Source: an uncultured Succinivibrio sp. (lineage in GTDB: Bacteria > Pseudomonadota > Gammaproteobacteria > Enterobacterales > Succinivibrionaceae). From it: a stretch of DNA of 54,664 bases. Below the pieces are notes generated by a model. It ran no database searches and was not told where the DNA came from. It worked only from the letters and a program-made list of their open reading frames with translations. Location: contig CAAECI010000095.1 in assembly GCA_900754255.1 (NCBI GenBank), positions 1-54,664 of the forward strand, given 5' to 3'. Within the stretch, counting starts at the first letter, position 1, and each line of letters begins with the position of its first letter. The translations under genes and the position numbers were made by a program. This document shows positions 16,489 through 24,195 of the stretch, piece after piece.

Positions 16489-17577
16489 CTATTTTTTCTT
16501 TTCTTTAAGAGCGGAAGCACGATCGGACAGTTCGGGGTAACGATCGGGCTCGCCTTCGGGACCCGTTTTAAAGCGTCTGTGCAACCACAAATACTGATCG
16601 GGTCTCGTCATGATCATTTTTTCAAGGATCTTATTGATGCGCACGGTGTCTACCAGGACATCCTCCGTGGGGAAGTCCTCAAGAGCGGGCAATACGCGCA
16701 AAATATACTTGCTGTGATCGCGTACGGTCCAAGAGGGCTGCACCGCAGTATCCTTAAAACGGGCCAGATCGTGGGTGCCCGTCACCGTGGCCGCCTTTTC
16801 CACGCCGAAAAAGGGAGCGAACACCGAAACCTTAGCTCCGTAGTCCTGATCAGGTGCATACCAAATGGGAACTCTTTTGATCATGGCCTTCAGCATGGAG
16901 CGCGGATCCTTTGAGGAAACCAAAGCCAAATTGTCGCGCAATCTGCCCTTAACCTGCAAATACTCCCATACGGGATGCTCGGAGGGACGATACACGCCAA
17001 TGCCCGGCTTTATGAGCAAGGCATACAAACGTGCCATGATCTCAAGATGAACGAAGTGGGCAGTAAGCACGATGACGGGGCGATCCTCTGCGGCGAGCGC
17101 CCGTGCCAGCTCTATTTCCTTAGGATCAAAGGAGGCGTGACGTAAAAGACGGCGATCGCTCCAAAACCAGGCTATGCCCGTTTCAAAAATGGCAACTCCC
17201 GAGTTCTCGAGTATGCGCCTTTCCATCACCTTTCTTTCCTTTTCTTCCATAGTGGGGAAGGCCAGCTTCAGATTGGTCTCAAGCACATAGCGCCTTGAGG
17301 GCATGAAACGGCCTATGAGCAAGCCGATACGACGCCCTAAAAACATCTGTACGGGATACGGAAGCAAAACCACCATCAGGTAATAAAAAAAAGCGGTGAT
17401 CCATGCTCCCCAAAAGAAGGGATGCAACATTTTCTTTGAGAAAACGGCCTTGGAGACAAAGCCCTTTCCCCAACCCTTTCCGATCAGGGAAAAACGCCTT
17501 TGCTTCAGCCTTTCCTTCTCCTGACGACGAAAGGAGTCGTGAAGTTTGAATTTCTTTTTTTCTTTATTCTCGCTCAT
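16489..17577 (-). CDS. lpxL: Lipid A biosynthesis late acyltransferase, LpxL/LpxP type
   Basis: A 362-residue inner-membrane enzyme that adds a secondary acyl chain to Kdo2-lipid IVA. The catalytic His-x4-Glu motif is visible as His-Phe-Val-His-Leu-Glu near residue 174. Family blocks Gly-Val-Tyr-Arg-Pro, Trp-Tyr-Ala-Pro-Asp-Gln-Asp-Tyr-Gly and Leu-His-Arg-Arg-Phe-Lys-Thr follow. A membrane helix lies at about 55-80. Compared with E. coli LpxL (306 residues) it has an N-terminal extension of ~45 residues that is very rich in Lys and Arg. The C terminus also ends in a Lys run. LpxL and LpxP are hard to separate by eye, and the sequence is closer to these than to LpxM. Confidence 0.85.
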   Translation of the reverse strand: MSENKEKKKFKLHDSFRRQEKERLKQRRFSLIGKGWGKGFVSKAVFSKKMLHPFFWGAWITAFFYYLMVVLLPYPVQMFLGRRIGLLIGRFMPSRRYVLETNLKLAFPTMEEKERKVMERRILENSGVAIFETGIAWFWSDRRLLRHASFDPKEIELARALAAEDRPVIVLTAHFVHLEIMARLYALLIKPGIGVYRPSEHPVWEYLQVKGRLRDNLALVSSKDPRSMLKAMIKRVPIWYAPDQDYGAKVSVFAPFFGVEKAATVTGTHDLARFKDTAVQPSWTVRDHSKYILRVLPALEDFPTEDVLVDTVRINKILEKMIMTRPDQYLWLHRRFKTGPEGEPDRYPELSDRASALKEKKK

Positions 17578-17643
17578 GAGTCTTATCTGTATAAATGCAA
17601 GGTTGATGCGTCTTCTAATAATGACAAAAGGACATCCAGATCT

Positions 17644-20613
17644 TTAAAGCTTAAATACCTTATCCCAAATTCTAATGACGTCGGCACACTCCAAGGGCGC
17701 CTCGCTGCGCGGAATAATACGCTTAAAATCGGCAAGGGAGAGCTTGTGGTACCAGCGACGCAGGGCGATATAGGCCTGACAAAGGCTTGCGGCATCCTCA
17801 TTACTCAGAATACCCAAGCGCGCACACTCTTCAAGAATGCGCACGTTGTCGCTCCACAAAACCATATCCTTATGCTTTGATGCCTCGCGCAATAAAAGAT
17901 ATTGTACTAAAAACTCGATATCGACTATACCGCCGTGGCTTTGCTTGAGATCAAAAAGCTTGTCGTTGCCGCGATCGAGATTGTCCGTCATCTTTTTACG
18001 CATGGACAGCACGTCCTCACGCAATTTCTCATCATCGCGTTCGCGCCGTAAAACCTTGTCGCGTACGGCATTGAAGGCGGCACATACCTTAGGAGATCCG
18101 GCGATGGGACGAGCTCGCACCAAAGCCTGATGCTCCCAGGTCCAAGCCCGGTTCATTTGATATTCCTCGTAGGCGTGAATATCGGTTACCAGTACTCCCG
18201 AATCACCGTCCGGACGCAAACGCATGTCCATGTCGTAAAGCACCCCTCCTGCAGTACGGGTGGTGGAAAAATGCAACATCTTCTGCACCAGGCGCTGATA
18301 AAATGTGATGCTGGGAACGCTTTTCTCTCCCTCGGTCATGGAATCATTGACATCACGTATGAAAACCATGTCGAGATCCGATTTATAGCCGAGCTCTATG
18401 CCTCCTAATTTTCCGTAGGCGATGACGGCAAGTCCCGGATCCTCGGCGAAGACGCCCGCGGGCGCTCCGTATTGTGCGGTGGTGTAATGCCATGCCAAAG
18501 ACAGCATCTCCCGCACCTCGGCCTCGGCCAAAAAGGTCAGGCAATCCGAGATCTTCATAAGCGGCAGCTTGCCCGCCTTATCGGACAGCGACACTCGAAA
18601 AACCGTGAGCTTTTTAAAAAGACGCATCTCCTCCATCTGCTGCTCCAGATCGTCGCTTTCAATGCGCAACATGCGTTCTCTTAAGGCCTGTAAAAAATCC
18701 TCGGTTGATGGGGGCGCGGAAAAATACTGCGGAGTGATAAGCTCGTCAAGCAAAATGGGATGCGCAGTGATGAGATCGGTGGCAAAGGCGTTTTCACCTA
18801 TGATGCTGATCACGCGCTTTAATACTTGCGCATTGTCACGCAAAAGCTGCAGATACGGAGTTCTTAAGGCTACGGTGCTTATAAGCTTGGATAATTTTTT
18901 AAATATGGCGGCACTGTTGCTTTCATTACAAACGGCGGCTATCAATCTGGGCATAAGCTTTAAGAGCGTGGCCCTACCCACGGGACCTACCGGCATACGC
19001 GACAGAGTATGTTGCAGCGAGATCACCGCATCGCATAAAGCGGAGGCCTCGGCGTCACTTTGCAACTTCTCCTGCAAAAGCGGCAAAAGATCCTCGCGCG
19101 TGCATTCAGAATCCAAGAGTGCGGCAAAAACATCGGAGGCTTTTTCATCCTCATTTTGCTGATCTTCCTCAGAGGAGACAAGCTTTAAAAATTCCTCATG
19201 CACGGTCGTGGTCACTTCATTTAATTCGTCCAGGAACTCATCCCAAGCCCCTTCTTTTGAAGGATCCTTATTTAGGGCGATGAGAAGACGATCACGGTCG
19301 CGCTTTAAATCGGGTAAGGTCTGGGTTTGACGATCGGATTGCTCCTGCAGGCAGTTTTCTATGCGTCTTAAATAGCAATAAGCATCATCAAGCATAGTGC
19401 TTACCTTTTGCGGCATAAGATCGAGCTTGGCCAAAAGCCTCAGCACGCAGCGCAGATTTCTTATGCGCAGTTGCGGAATGCGCCCGCCGCGCATAAGCTG
19501 AAATACTTGTGCGATAAATTCTATTTCTCGTATTCCGCCCTTGCCGAGCTTAAAGTTTCCGCTTAGAGAACGACGTCTTACCTCCGATTCTATGAGGCGT
19601 TTTAATTTGCGCAATGACTCTACGGCCCCATAATCTAAATAACGGCGATATACGAAGGGCTTTAACATGGATATAAGCTCCTCCCCATACTCTCCGGTAT
19701 AGTCCTCGCCGCCTAGCAATCTTGCCTTTACGAGAGCATAGCGCTCCCAGGTACGTCCCTGAGTTTCGTAATAATTGGACAAGGCCTCAAAGGAGCTTAC
19801 CAGCGCTCCGGCATCTCCGAAGGGACGCAGTCTTAAATCGATACGGTAGCAAAAGGAATCCACGGTTCGATCGGAGAGAAAATTCGATACGCGTTGTACT
19901 ATGCGCGCAAAAAATTCGGCAAAGCTGATGCTGTTGCGTCCGCCGCGGGTTTCACCCTCCTCGGGGTAACAAAAAATAAGATCGATGTCGGAGGAAAAAT
20001 TCAATTCTCCGCCGCCTAATTTACCCATTCCGTAGGTAAGAAGCGGCAAGGGGTTGTCGTGCTCGTCAAGCGCATCGCCCCACGCCGTACGAAAGGATTG
20101 ACGCACGTAGTCGACCGTCTTGAGAACTATATGCTCGGCATAGGCGGTAAGAGCACGTAGAGTTTCCTCAATTGGAGCACGCCCCGTAAGATCCCGCCAG
20201 GCGATGAAGGCATAGCGCGTACGTCTTAAAATACGCAGGCGTCTTTTAAAGTCGTTTTCCGTTGCATTAAAAGGTAAAAATCGGGATACGTCCGCTGCTA
20301 TGGGATCATCCATAGCTGATCTGCGGAAATATTGCTCGGTGTCGATTGTATCGTCGAGGGGAGCGCATAAGGGCCGATCCACATAGCCGTTTTTCAAAAG
20401 TAAGGCGCATTCGTCAGGATATGAAAACAAGGTCGAAGCGATAAAATCGGATAAACCCAAAACGGCTTTGAAATCCTCTCTTTCGTCAAAGAGCGCAAAG
20501 TCCTCACCCTTCATACGGTTTTTGATGCGATTGTATTCGCGCTCGGCATCCTTTTGCAGCTCGTCCGTGAGCTTTAGCGCTAAAGAAGGATTGGGAATAA
20601 GCTTTGCGTACAT
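17644..20613 (-). CDS. glnE: Bifunctional glutamine synthetase adenylyltransferase/adenylyl-removing enzyme
   Basis: A 989-residue two-headed enzyme that deadenylylates and adenylylates glutamine synthetase in response to PII and glutamine. Two nucleotidyltransferase signatures are seen: Gly-Lys-Leu-Gly-Gly-Gly-Glu-Leu with Asp-Ile-Asp-Leu near residue 195-210, and Gly-Lys-Leu-Gly-Gly-Ile-Glu-Leu with Asp-Leu-Asp-Met near 735. Length is close to E. coli GlnE (946). Each head is followed by the conserved Arg-Leu-Arg-Pro block. The neighbouring ygiF-like gene upstream and ygiM beyond it reproduce the E. coli order, but here 570 bp separate ygiF from glnE. This indicates that nitrogen assimilation is controlled by covalent modification of GlnA. 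Confidence 0.95.
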   Translation of the reverse strand: MYAKLIPNPSLALKLTDELQKDAEREYNRIKNRMKGEDFALFDEREDFKAVLGLSDFIASTLFSYPDECALLLKNGYVDRPLCAPLDDTIDTEQYFRRSAMDDPIAADVSRFLPFNATENDFKRRLRILRRTRYAFIAWRDLTGRAPIEETLRALTAYAEHIVLKTVDYVRQSFRTAWGDALDEHDNPLPLLTYGMGKLGGGELNFSSDIDLIFCYPEEGETRGGRNSISFAEFFARIVQRVSNFLSDRTVDSFCYRIDLRLRPFGDAGALVSSFEALSNYYETQGRTWERYALVKARLLGGEDYTGEYGEELISMLKPFVYRRYLDYGAVESLRKLKRLIESEVRRRSLSGNFKLGKGGIREIEFIAQVFQLMRGGRIPQLRIRNLRCVLRLLAKLDLMPQKVSTMLDDAYCYLRRIENCLQEQSDRQTQTLPDLKRDRDRLLIALNKDPSKEGAWDEFLDELNEVTTTVHEEFLKLVSSEEDQQNEDEKASDVFAALLDSECTREDLLPLLQEKLQSDAEASALCDAVISLQHTLSRMPVGPVGRATLLKLMPRLIAAVCNESNSAAIFKKLSKLISTVALRTPYLQLLRDNAQVLKRVISIIGENAFATDLITAHPILLDELITPQYFSAPPSTEDFLQALRERMLRIESDDLEQQMEEMRLFKKLTVFRVSLSDKAGKLPLMKISDCLTFLAEAEVREMLSLAWHYTTAQYGAPAGVFAEDPGLAVIAYGKLGGIELGYKSDLDMVFIRDVNDSMTEGEKSVPSITFYQRLVQKMLHFSTTRTAGGVLYDMDMRLRPDGDSGVLVTDIHAYEEYQMNRAWTWEHQALVRARPIAGSPKVCAAFNAVRDKVLRRERDDEKLREDVLSMRKKMTDNLDRGNDKLFDLKQSHGGIVDIEFLVQYLLLREASKHKDMVLWSDNVRILEECARLGILSNEDAASLCQAYIALRRWYHKLSLADFKRIIPRSEAPLECADVIRIWDKVFKL

Positions 20614-20727
20614 ATACGATCCTTTAGGCTTGTGCCTTCTTTTTTGGTATTCCGACGTTTAAGCACCGCCATTGCAAGAAGAGGCGGGGCTGATCCTTAA
20701 TCGATATTATCCGTGATCTGCTCTTTC

Positions 20728-20760
20728 TAAAAGAAAAATATCGGTTATTTTTTACCGATT
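20728..20760 (-). terminator. Minus-strand terminator upstream of glnE
   Basis: Stem ATCGGT/ACCGAT (20754-20759 with 20740-20745) around an A-rich loop, followed on the minus strand by ATTTTTCTTTT. It is positioned to stop transcripts coming from the ygiF side before glnE. Confidence 0.5.
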
Positions 20761-21181
20761 GAGCCCGTCGGCACCTTCAAGCCGGCACGAACAACTATCA
20801 AATCCTATATCGTAAATTGGGATATAGGCAGGGATCGTTTTCAGCTAAATAAAACTCTTAACCGAAATACGGCTCTGCTCGTAACAGCGGACGGAGGGTT
20901 ATTTTACAAGATTGAGAGAAAAGTAAATAAAGCCGAACAAGCATGACAACAATATTTCGTGATCTGTTCGGCTTTAAAAAGAATGGATCTTGGATATTAC
21001 CTACAAACTTAAGATCGCAGATCTGTTAAGCCGCGTTTTCAATGTCTTTGCACCCCACCCGGCTTAAAAATCTCATCGGCACGACGCCTTCATGATGCTA
21101 AGTTCCTCCCCGCCAATCAAAGCGCTGCCAAAAGAGCTCACGGAAGATAGTAGCGCCAAAATTCCGAGGAGAGAGCTTATC
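20761..21181. other. Structured non-coding region between ygiF-like gene and glnE
   Basis: No convincing ORF. Several perfect inverted repeats occur: CCTATATC/GATATAGG near 20806-20830, AAAGCCGAACA/TGTTCGGCTTT at 20929-20975, and TTAAGCCG/CGGCTTAA across about 21027-21068. Two minus-strand terminators bracket the ~150 bp around 20770-20920. An unrecognised small RNA is possible; I checked by eye against 6S, 4.5S, tmRNA and RNase P consensus pieces and saw no match. Confidence 0.35.
20915..20975 (-). terminator. Long-loop hairpin terminator of the ygiF-like gene
   Basis: An 11-bp perfect stem (AAAGCCGAACA with TGTTCGGCTTT) encloses a 25-nt loop. On the minus strand it is followed by ATTTACTTTTC. 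It lies ~200 nt past the ygiF-like stop. Confidence 0.5.
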
Positions 21182-22378
21182 TTACTTTACAAGCATGGAC
21201 AGTAAAACGCGCAACTTAAGCGGGATCACGAAAAGACGGCAACGATTTTCTATCCTTCTTACCTTGTCCACAAGCTCGCTTAGGGCAAACTCGTCAAAAA
21301 CCAAGGCACTCTTGGCAATATCCTTTTCAAAGGCACGACATTTTCTTTCGTATTTTTTAATGGTCCTGATCATGATCTTAAGATCACTGCTGTAATCAAC
21401 GGGATCACGTGAATCCTGATAAAACGCAGCCGGCCCCTGCTTCAGCAGGGCCTTAAGCGCCCTGTTAAGCGTCCTCAGGGTTGAATTTTGGAATGAGAAT
21501 ACTAGGGGATCGTGCTTTAAAAGGAACAGACCGTATAGGTTTTCAAAGCTACCCACCAGAGTTCTGATATAGCCTCCGAGATCATCGCTTTGGATGCGGT
21601 TTTGGAAGCGTAAATTGTTACGCTCGCCCTTAATCAGCACGGTGGCGCGATGCATCTTTGAAAAAGGCTCCAATACCAAGGGTATGTCCTGCTCGGCAAA
21701 GATGGAGATGAGAGCATTGTAGACGAGCATAACGGAGGATTCGGGCAGATCGGATCTTTTCAATTCGATCTCAAGCTCGTTGATGGGATATTCGGCCCCG
21801 TTTTGCAACTCTATGCAGCCGTGATCATATGCCACCTCAAAGAGGCATTCCATGATCTCAAAGTCGAAGGATTCACGGGTAAATCTTATGGTACAGGCCT
21901 TCTCCAGACGGCTACGCACCCCTTCAAAATCGAAATTCTCGGGGAAGATCTCATTTGGAAAACGTGAAAGATCAGGAAGCTTTTCCTTGCGCGGAATGGG
22001 TACGTTAAACTCACGGCGTGAATGTATTCCTCCCAAATTGCGTCCGCGTAATTTCATGGTTTGCTCGGAAAGCTTATTGCCGTGACGAATACGCAAACCG
22101 GCACCCATTTTGAAAAGCGTCTGCTCGGGAGTATCGAAATAGGTATTCTCCAGCACGTCGGTCTGCGGATTGCTCACCGTACCGCCTGCGGATTCAAAAA
22201 GCTTCATCAGATTTTCGGGACGTCCCAAAACGCCGAATTTGATTTCAACCTCGCGGTTCTTCCCGTTGCTGAAATCACCGTGCTTCAAATCGCCGGATTC
22301 GGGAGAATCATCAACGGAGGCTGAAACATTCTTTTCATTTTCGACACTTTCAAATAAAGCTTTTTTTAAAAAAAACAT
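21182..22378 (-). CDS. ygiF: CYTH/CHAD-type inorganic triphosphatase, YgiF-like
   Basis: A 398-residue protein from ATG 22378; an in-frame TTG at 22393 is an alternative. After ~40 polar residues comes the CYTH tunnel domain, marked by Glu-Val-Glu-Ile-Lys (ExExK) and later Lys/Arg/Glu-rich beta strands such as Arg-Ile-Arg-His-Gly. The C-terminal third is helical with many basic residues, like a degenerate CHAD domain. E. coli YgiF hydrolyses inorganic triphosphate and is encoded next to glnE, which matches here. The protein is about 30 residues shorter than YgiF. The 5' region contains an 11-base homopolymer tract, described in the findings. Confidence 0.8.
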   Translation of the reverse strand: MFFLKKALFESVENEKNVSASVDDSPESGDLKHGDFSNGKNREVEIKFGVLGRPENLMKLFESAGGTVSNPQTDVLENTYFDTPEQTLFKMGAGLRIRHGNKLSEQTMKLRGRNLGGIHSRREFNVPIPRKEKLPDLSRFPNEIFPENFDFEGVRSRLEKACTIRFTRESFDFEIMECLFEVAYDHGCIELQNGAEYPINELEIELKRSDLPESSVMLVYNALISIFAEQDIPLVLEPFSKMHRATVLIKGERNNLRFQNRIQSDDLGGYIRTLVGSFENLYGLFLLKHDPLVFSFQNSTLRTLNRALKALLKQGPAAFYQDSRDPVDYSSDLKIMIRTIKKYERKCRAFEKDIAKSALVFDEFALSELVDKVRRIENRCRLFVIPLKLRVLLSMLVK

Positions 22379-22399
22379 ACATTCATTTCCCAATGTTCA

Positions 22400-22410
22400 G
22401 GGGGGGGGGG
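22400..22410. repeat. Homopolymer tract of 11 G (C on the coding strand of the ygiF-like gene)
   Basis: Eleven consecutive G at 22400-22410, 21-31 nt upstream of the ygiF-like ATG. Such tracts slip during replication. Here it sits in the leader or promoter-proximal region rather than in the coding sequence. Confidence 0.9.
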
Positions 22411-22974
22411 AGACACAAAATACGCCGAGCCTAAAGCCCTTAATACGTTTGACCGCAGCTGCTTTATGGTACGAAAAATTTGATCCCCTCCGGGACGGAA
22501 GCCTTTTACTTCCGCAAAATTGTCCCGCGTATTATTCCTATCAAAGGTTCTCAAAAAGCATTTGCAGTATAGCATCCGCCGTACAAATTGCACAAAGCTG
22601 GCTTTATCACGATAACCGTGTCAGTGTCTGGTAATTTTGTTAAATTTTGCGCAATTTAGCTTTAATTCTATGTTAAATCCTCCTTAAAAAGCCGTTGCCT
22701 AAAAGCTCACAGCAAACATCTGAATAATGCAGTGACCACAAAAAAATTAATATTCTCTCCCTTTTGCAACATAGGCATTTAAGGCTTATGCCCTCGAGTG
22801 CCGCCCTACTCTTGTTTTGATGCCGGCATGACAGCCTGATTGCAGACATGAGACTTAATATTTGGCAAGCCTCATCCCATAAATGTCTTAAGATCGAGGC
22901 TTTACACCGTCGATCTGCTAAACTATCGAAGGTATTACAAAATCGCACGATGTTATTTCAGGATCTATATTTCC
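22411..22974. other. Divergent intergenic region between the ygiF-like gene and ygiM
   Basis: About 560 bp with no supportable gene. It must hold the promoters for both flanking genes. Small frames exist on both strands but have no RBS and no recognisable sequence. I see no riboswitch or known RNA. Confidence 0.5.
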
Positions 22975-23727
22975 ATGATCTCCAAGTTAAAAAACGTAAA
23001 AACCACAATCCTCAGTCTTTTAATTTCCGCCTCTCTCTTTTCCCTTTGTGTTGAGGCCGCCCCTACGGATGAGAGCGTTACCATGCGTGAAAACATAGGG
23101 GCCTTGGAAAATACAAGCAATGACATCAAAGATGAAAACGGCTTTTACCCGGGTTCCCGCATTTATGTATCCGATCAGGTAAACGCTCTTTTAAGATTTG
23201 AGCCTGCCGCCAACGTGCGCAGCGCAGGAGCGTTGCACCCTGGCGACACCGTCGAGTTTAAAAGCTACAGCCGCGACAAGCGCTTTGCCCAAATTGTTTG
23301 GGACGGCAAAACCTATTGGATGCGTACGGGAGATCTGCAGTCTGCTCCTGCGGCCGTCAATCAGGTTGAGGAATACAAAGCCCGCCTTGCCCAATTGAAC
23401 GAAGAAATTGAAAAGATAAAGGCAGAGGCTGAGGAGCTTAAAAAAACCGATCAAGGACAGGAAATAATCAAGCTCAACTCTCAAATACAGGCTTTAAAGG
23501 ACGAAAACTCTTCCCTAAGACAGGCTCTTGCCGATCAACAATCCGTAGTTAACCGCCAAAATGAGCAGCTGCAAAGCAGCGATCACCAAGATGCACTGTC
23601 AAGAGAGCTTGACATGCAGATGCGCTGGTGGCTGCAGGGTGCTCTCATCGCTTTAGGCGGTGCGGTTGCAGGAATTATCTTCATACTGCTACCCCGTTCC
23701 CGCAGGCAAAAAAACAACCGCTATTAA
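22975..23727 (+). CDS. ygiM: YgiM-like SH3-domain membrane protein
   Basis: A 250-residue protein. A signal peptide at about 1-28 is followed by a bacterial SH3 domain at ~60-130 containing Leu-Arg-Phe-Glu-Pro and Trp-Asp-Gly-Lys-Thr-Tyr-Trp. A coiled coil runs over ~135-205, and a C-terminal membrane helix at ~218-240 ends in Arg-Ser-Arg-Arg. This is the layout of the TIGR04211 'SH3 domain protein' family (E. coli YgiM), whose exact role is unknown but which is thought to sit at the inner membrane facing the periplasm. It is divergent from the ygiF-like gene, as expected from the E. coli neighbourhood. Confidence 0.85.
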   Translation: MISKLKNVKTTILSLLISASLFSLCVEAAPTDESVTMRENIGALENTSNDIKDENGFYPGSRIYVSDQVNALLRFEPAANVRSAGALHPGDTVEFKSYSRDKRFAQIVWDGKTYWMRTGDLQSAPAAVNQVEEYKARLAQLNEEIEKIKAEAEELKKTDQGQEIIKLNSQIQALKDENSSLRQALADQQSVVNRQNEQLQSSDHQDALSRELDMQMRWWLQGALIALGGAVAGIIFILLPRSRRQKNNRY

Positions 23728-23760
23728 CGCTTATCCTTCCTACAATAAAATTGAGCTCTC

Positions 23761-23796
23761 ATCTCCTGCCTGCAAAACAGGAGATGTTTTTATTTG
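23761..23796 (+). terminator. Terminator of ygiM
   Basis: Stem ATCTCCTG/CAGGAGAT (23761-23768 with 23778-23785) followed by GTTTTTATTT. It overlaps the 3' end of the convergent ExeB-like gene. Confidence 0.8.
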
Positions 23797-24194
23797 ACCT
23801 TATCAAAGCGCACTGCATATACGGAGGGGGAAATTCTTTTCTTAAGCCCCTTTACCCTCACGAGCTCCAATTCATCATGCAAGGCCAGATCCTCAGGATC
23901 GGCATAGCTATAATGACGATGCGGATCGCTTACAACGATATGAGTATCGACAAGGGCCGTTGCAAGCTCGGGGGACAAGGCCGGATCATTGAAATTGACG
24001 GCGGTGTTGGACTCAAAAAGTCTGCAGGTCTCATCCTGCGCATTAATTGAGGCTGTATTAAAGCTAAAGAGCACAAACAGCGTAAAACACCCAAGGCCCG
24101 CACATACTCCTGCCAATGAGGCACAGCATACACGCAACGCCGTAAAAGCGGCATCCCCCTTTAGCAATTTAAAAAAATGTACCTTCATAAGCAT
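23790..24194 (-). CDS. Small inner-membrane protein, probably GspB/ExeB-like
   Basis: A 134-residue protein with one membrane helix at about 22-46 and a short periplasmic domain. The ATG lies 1 nt after the stop of the ExeA-like gene and has no clear RBS, so it is likely translationally coupled. The C-terminal segment (Thr-His-Ile-Val-Val-Ser-Asp-Pro, later Glu-Leu-Glu-Leu-Val and Tyr-Ala-Val-Arg-Phe) follows the pattern of the GspB C-terminal domain. GspB partners GspA in placing the type II secretin through peptidoglycan in Aeromonas. Similarity is weak by eye, so the assignment leans on the position after ExeA. Confidence 0.6.
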   Translation of the reverse strand: MLMKVHFFKLLKGDAAFTALRVCCASLAGVCAGLGCFTLFVLFSFNTASINAQDETCRLFESNTAVNFNDPALSPELATALVDTHIVVSDPHRHYSYADPEDLALHDELELVRVKGLKKRISPSVYAVRFDKVK

Positions 24195-24195
24195 T

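Noticed and set aside
20761..21181. 6S, 4.5S, tmRNA or RNase P gene
   Set aside because: No match to conserved segments I could recall for these RNAs.
22366..22593. A 75-residue minus-strand frame through the G tract
   Set aside because: No protein-like character or RBS; kept only as a possible slippage product in the findings.
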